Part shown: piece by piece, positions 11,924 to 13,176 of the stretch
Layout: each line of letters opens with the position of its first letter
How positions within the stretch are numbered: position 1 is the first letter of the stretch
Source of the DNA: Streptomyces sp. NRRL WC-3549
Lineage (GTDB): Bacteria; Actinomycetota; Actinomycetes; Streptomycetales; Streptomycetaceae
Length of the DNA stretch: 13,176 bases
NCBI RefSeq assembly: GCF_000721935.1
Contig: NZ_KL585394.1
Span: 373,962 to 387,137 of the forward strand
Reading direction: 5' to 3'
Made by a program: the position numbers and the translations under genes
The notes under the pieces: generated by a model
Told to the model about the DNA's origin: nothing
What the model saw: the letters and a program-made list of their open reading frames with translations, nothing else
Database searches by the model: none

Positions 11924-13176
11924 TCAGCGGAGCCGGAAGGCCTTCATCGCCCTGAGGCTGCGGCTCATGAGGGCGGCGTACTTCTCGTCGTCCATCCCGA
12001 AGGCCGGGGCGAGCGGCATCAGCCGCTGCTGGGCGACGGTCTGGGCCTCGGTGTACTTGAGGATGCCCTCGGAGCCGTGCCGCCGGCCGAGACCGGAGTC
12101 CTTCATGCCGCCCATCGGGGACCGGACGCTGCCGTAGGCGGACGCGTACCCCTCGTACGTAGGCGGACGCGTACCCCTCGTTGATGTTGACGGTGCCGGC
12201 CCGCAGCCGGGCCGCGATCCGGTGTCCCCGCCGGGAGTCCTCGGTCCAGACACTGGCGTTGAGACCGTACGGGGTGGCGTTGGCCAGGGCGACCGCCTCG
12301 TCCTCGTCGGTGAAGCGGTAGAGGGAGACGACGGGTCCGAAGGTCTCCTCGGTGCAGACGGCCATCGGCTCCTGGACGTGGTCCAGGATGGTCGGCTCGT
12401 AGAAGAGCGGGCCGATGTCGGGGCGGGCGACCCCGCCGGCGACCAGGGTGGCGCCCTTCTCGACGGCCTCACTGACGTGCCGGCTGACGGTCTCCAGCTG
12501 CCGCTCGCCCACGAGTGATCCCATGTCGGCCCCGTAGGCGAGGGAGTTGCCGAGGCGCATCGCCTTCGTCCGCGCGGCGAAGCGCTCCACGAAGGCGTCC
12601 GCGACCGACTCGTGGACGTACAGCCGCTCGATGGAGATGCAGAGCTGTCCGGCGGAGGAGAAGCAGGCGCGGACGGCGCCCGCGGCGGCCTTCTCCACGT
12701 CGGCGTCCGCGAGGACGAGCATCGGGTTCTTGCCGCCCAGTTCGAGCGAGACGCCCACCAGCCGGGCGGCGGCCCGCTGGGCGACGTCACGGCCGGTGCG
12801 GGTCGATCCGGTGAAGGAGACGTAGTCGGCGCGCGCGACGACCTCGGGCCCGACGACGGGACCCTCGCCGAGCACCACCTGGAACACCTCGGGGGGCAGC
12901 CCGGCCTCGATCAGCAGGTCACGGGCCCACAGTGCGGTCAACGCGGTCTCGGTGTCAGGCTTCATGACGACGGCGTTGCCCGAGACGAAGGCCGGCAGCG
13001 CGTCGCCGACGGAGAGCTCCAGAGGGTAGTTCCAGGGGGCGATCTGGCCGACGACCCCGCGCGGCTGGCGCAGCTCGGTGACCTTCGTCAGGGCCGGGAC
13101 GACCCCGGTGTGCCGCCTGGGCCTCAGATAGGCGGCGGCCCGGCGGCCGTAGTGCCGGGCGGAGACGGCGACCGCC
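11924..13176 (-). pseudogene. Succinate-semialdehyde dehydrogenase-like aldehyde dehydrogenase, frameshifted by a 25-bp duplication; 5' end outside window
   Basis: NAD(P)-dependent aldehyde dehydrogenase of the succinate-semialdehyde/GabD type. The frame enters from the right edge (AVAVSARHYGRRAAAYLRP). It shows VGQIAPWNYPLEL, VMKPDTET, the cofactor-loop segment FTGSTRTGRD, the general-base Glu in LELGGKNPM (codon 12741-12743), the catalytic Cys in SSAGQLCIS (codon 12639-12641) and EETFGPVVSLYRF. After INEGYASAY (about 12147) the frame breaks, and the conserved C terminus (GSVRSPMGGMKDSGLGRRHG, then ILKYTEAQTV) resumes in another frame to the TGA at 11924. The break is an exact 25-bp tandem duplication; deleting one copy gives an unbroken protein. 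Left uncorrected, the upstream frame runs to a stop at 11868. The lost part includes residues of the oligomerisation and substrate region, so the product is probably inactive unless the duplication is an assembly error. It lies upstream of the ChoD-like gene on the same strand. Confidence 0.9.
12133..12181. repeat. 25-bp tandem duplication (frameshifting) in the aldehyde dehydrogenase
   Basis: The 24 bases at 12133-12156 recur exactly at 12158-12181, a period of 25. Because 25 is not a multiple of three, the second copy shifts the frame of the aldehyde dehydrogenase gene. Perfect identity of the copies points to a recent event or an assembly artefact. Confidence 0.95.

Noticed and set aside
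11868..12150. Alternative C terminus of the aldehyde dehydrogenase after the duplication
   Set aside because: The conserved SSADH C terminus resumes in the other frame, so the tail running to 11868 is an out-of-frame product.
10295..12184. Long plus-strand open frame antisense to the oxidoreductase
   Set aside because: Shadow of the minus-strand coding frame, with no recognisable domain and a skewed Gly/Arg/Val/His composition.

Overview
The window is very GC-rich (most codons end in G or C), with dense compact genes, GTG/TTG starts and protein families typical of the chromosome core of Streptomyces or a close relative. I infer Streptomyces from sequence character and gene content. No database search was run.

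Layout, left to right. (1) 2-109: tail of a probable GNAT acetyltransferase. (2) 117-3910: an envelope-stress module. A NarL/LuxR response regulator and a PspC-containing histidine kinase (minus strand, ATGA overlap) are divergent from a PspC protein with a LiaF-like C-terminal beta domain and a small two-helix membrane protein (plus strand). The roughly 230-bp divergent promoter holds two sets of short phased repeats. Together this looks like a LiaFSR/PspC-type envelope-sensing circuit. (3) 3817-5702: a DoxX membrane protein and an unusual six-helix membrane protein with an N-terminal Cys cluster and a C-terminal IPT/TIG-like domain. (4) 5703-6174: about 470 bp without an intact gene, holding a palindrome, a small frame-broken ORF and a terminator-like hairpin after guaA. 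(5) 6175-7767: guaA, GMP synthase. (6) 7867-8387: an apparent transcription attenuator. A leaderless 23-codon leader peptide with clustered Phe/Tyr codons (including the rare TTT and TAT) precedes a protector hairpin, an antiterminator and a perfect 14-bp terminator hairpin, then a stand-alone AroQ-type chorismate mutase. This matches control of the branch-point enzyme by its end products, phenylalanine and tyrosine. (7) 8388-8898: a regulatory gap with a 15-bp perfect hairpin, three copies of an octamer in alternating orientation, and a nested dyad over a candidate promoter. (8) 8899-9942: a secreted, LAETG-anchored surface protein. (9) 9806-13176, minus strand: a ChoD-like GMC oxidoreductase and, upstream of it, a succinate-semialdehyde-dehydrogenase-like aldehyde dehydrogenase that runs off the right edge.

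Both catabolic genes in (9) carry frameshifts near their 3' ends. The aldehyde dehydrogenase has an exact 25-bp tandem duplication. The oxidoreductase has a one-base shift close to a 15-bp tandem repeat, which removes its normal stop and pushes the reading frame through the terminator into the antisense of the surface-protein gene. Either this locus is decaying in this strain or the assembly has errors here. The strongest candidates for something not yet described are the aromatic attenuator, the repeat-rich divergent promoter of the Lia/Psp module, and the Cys-cluster/IPT membrane protein.
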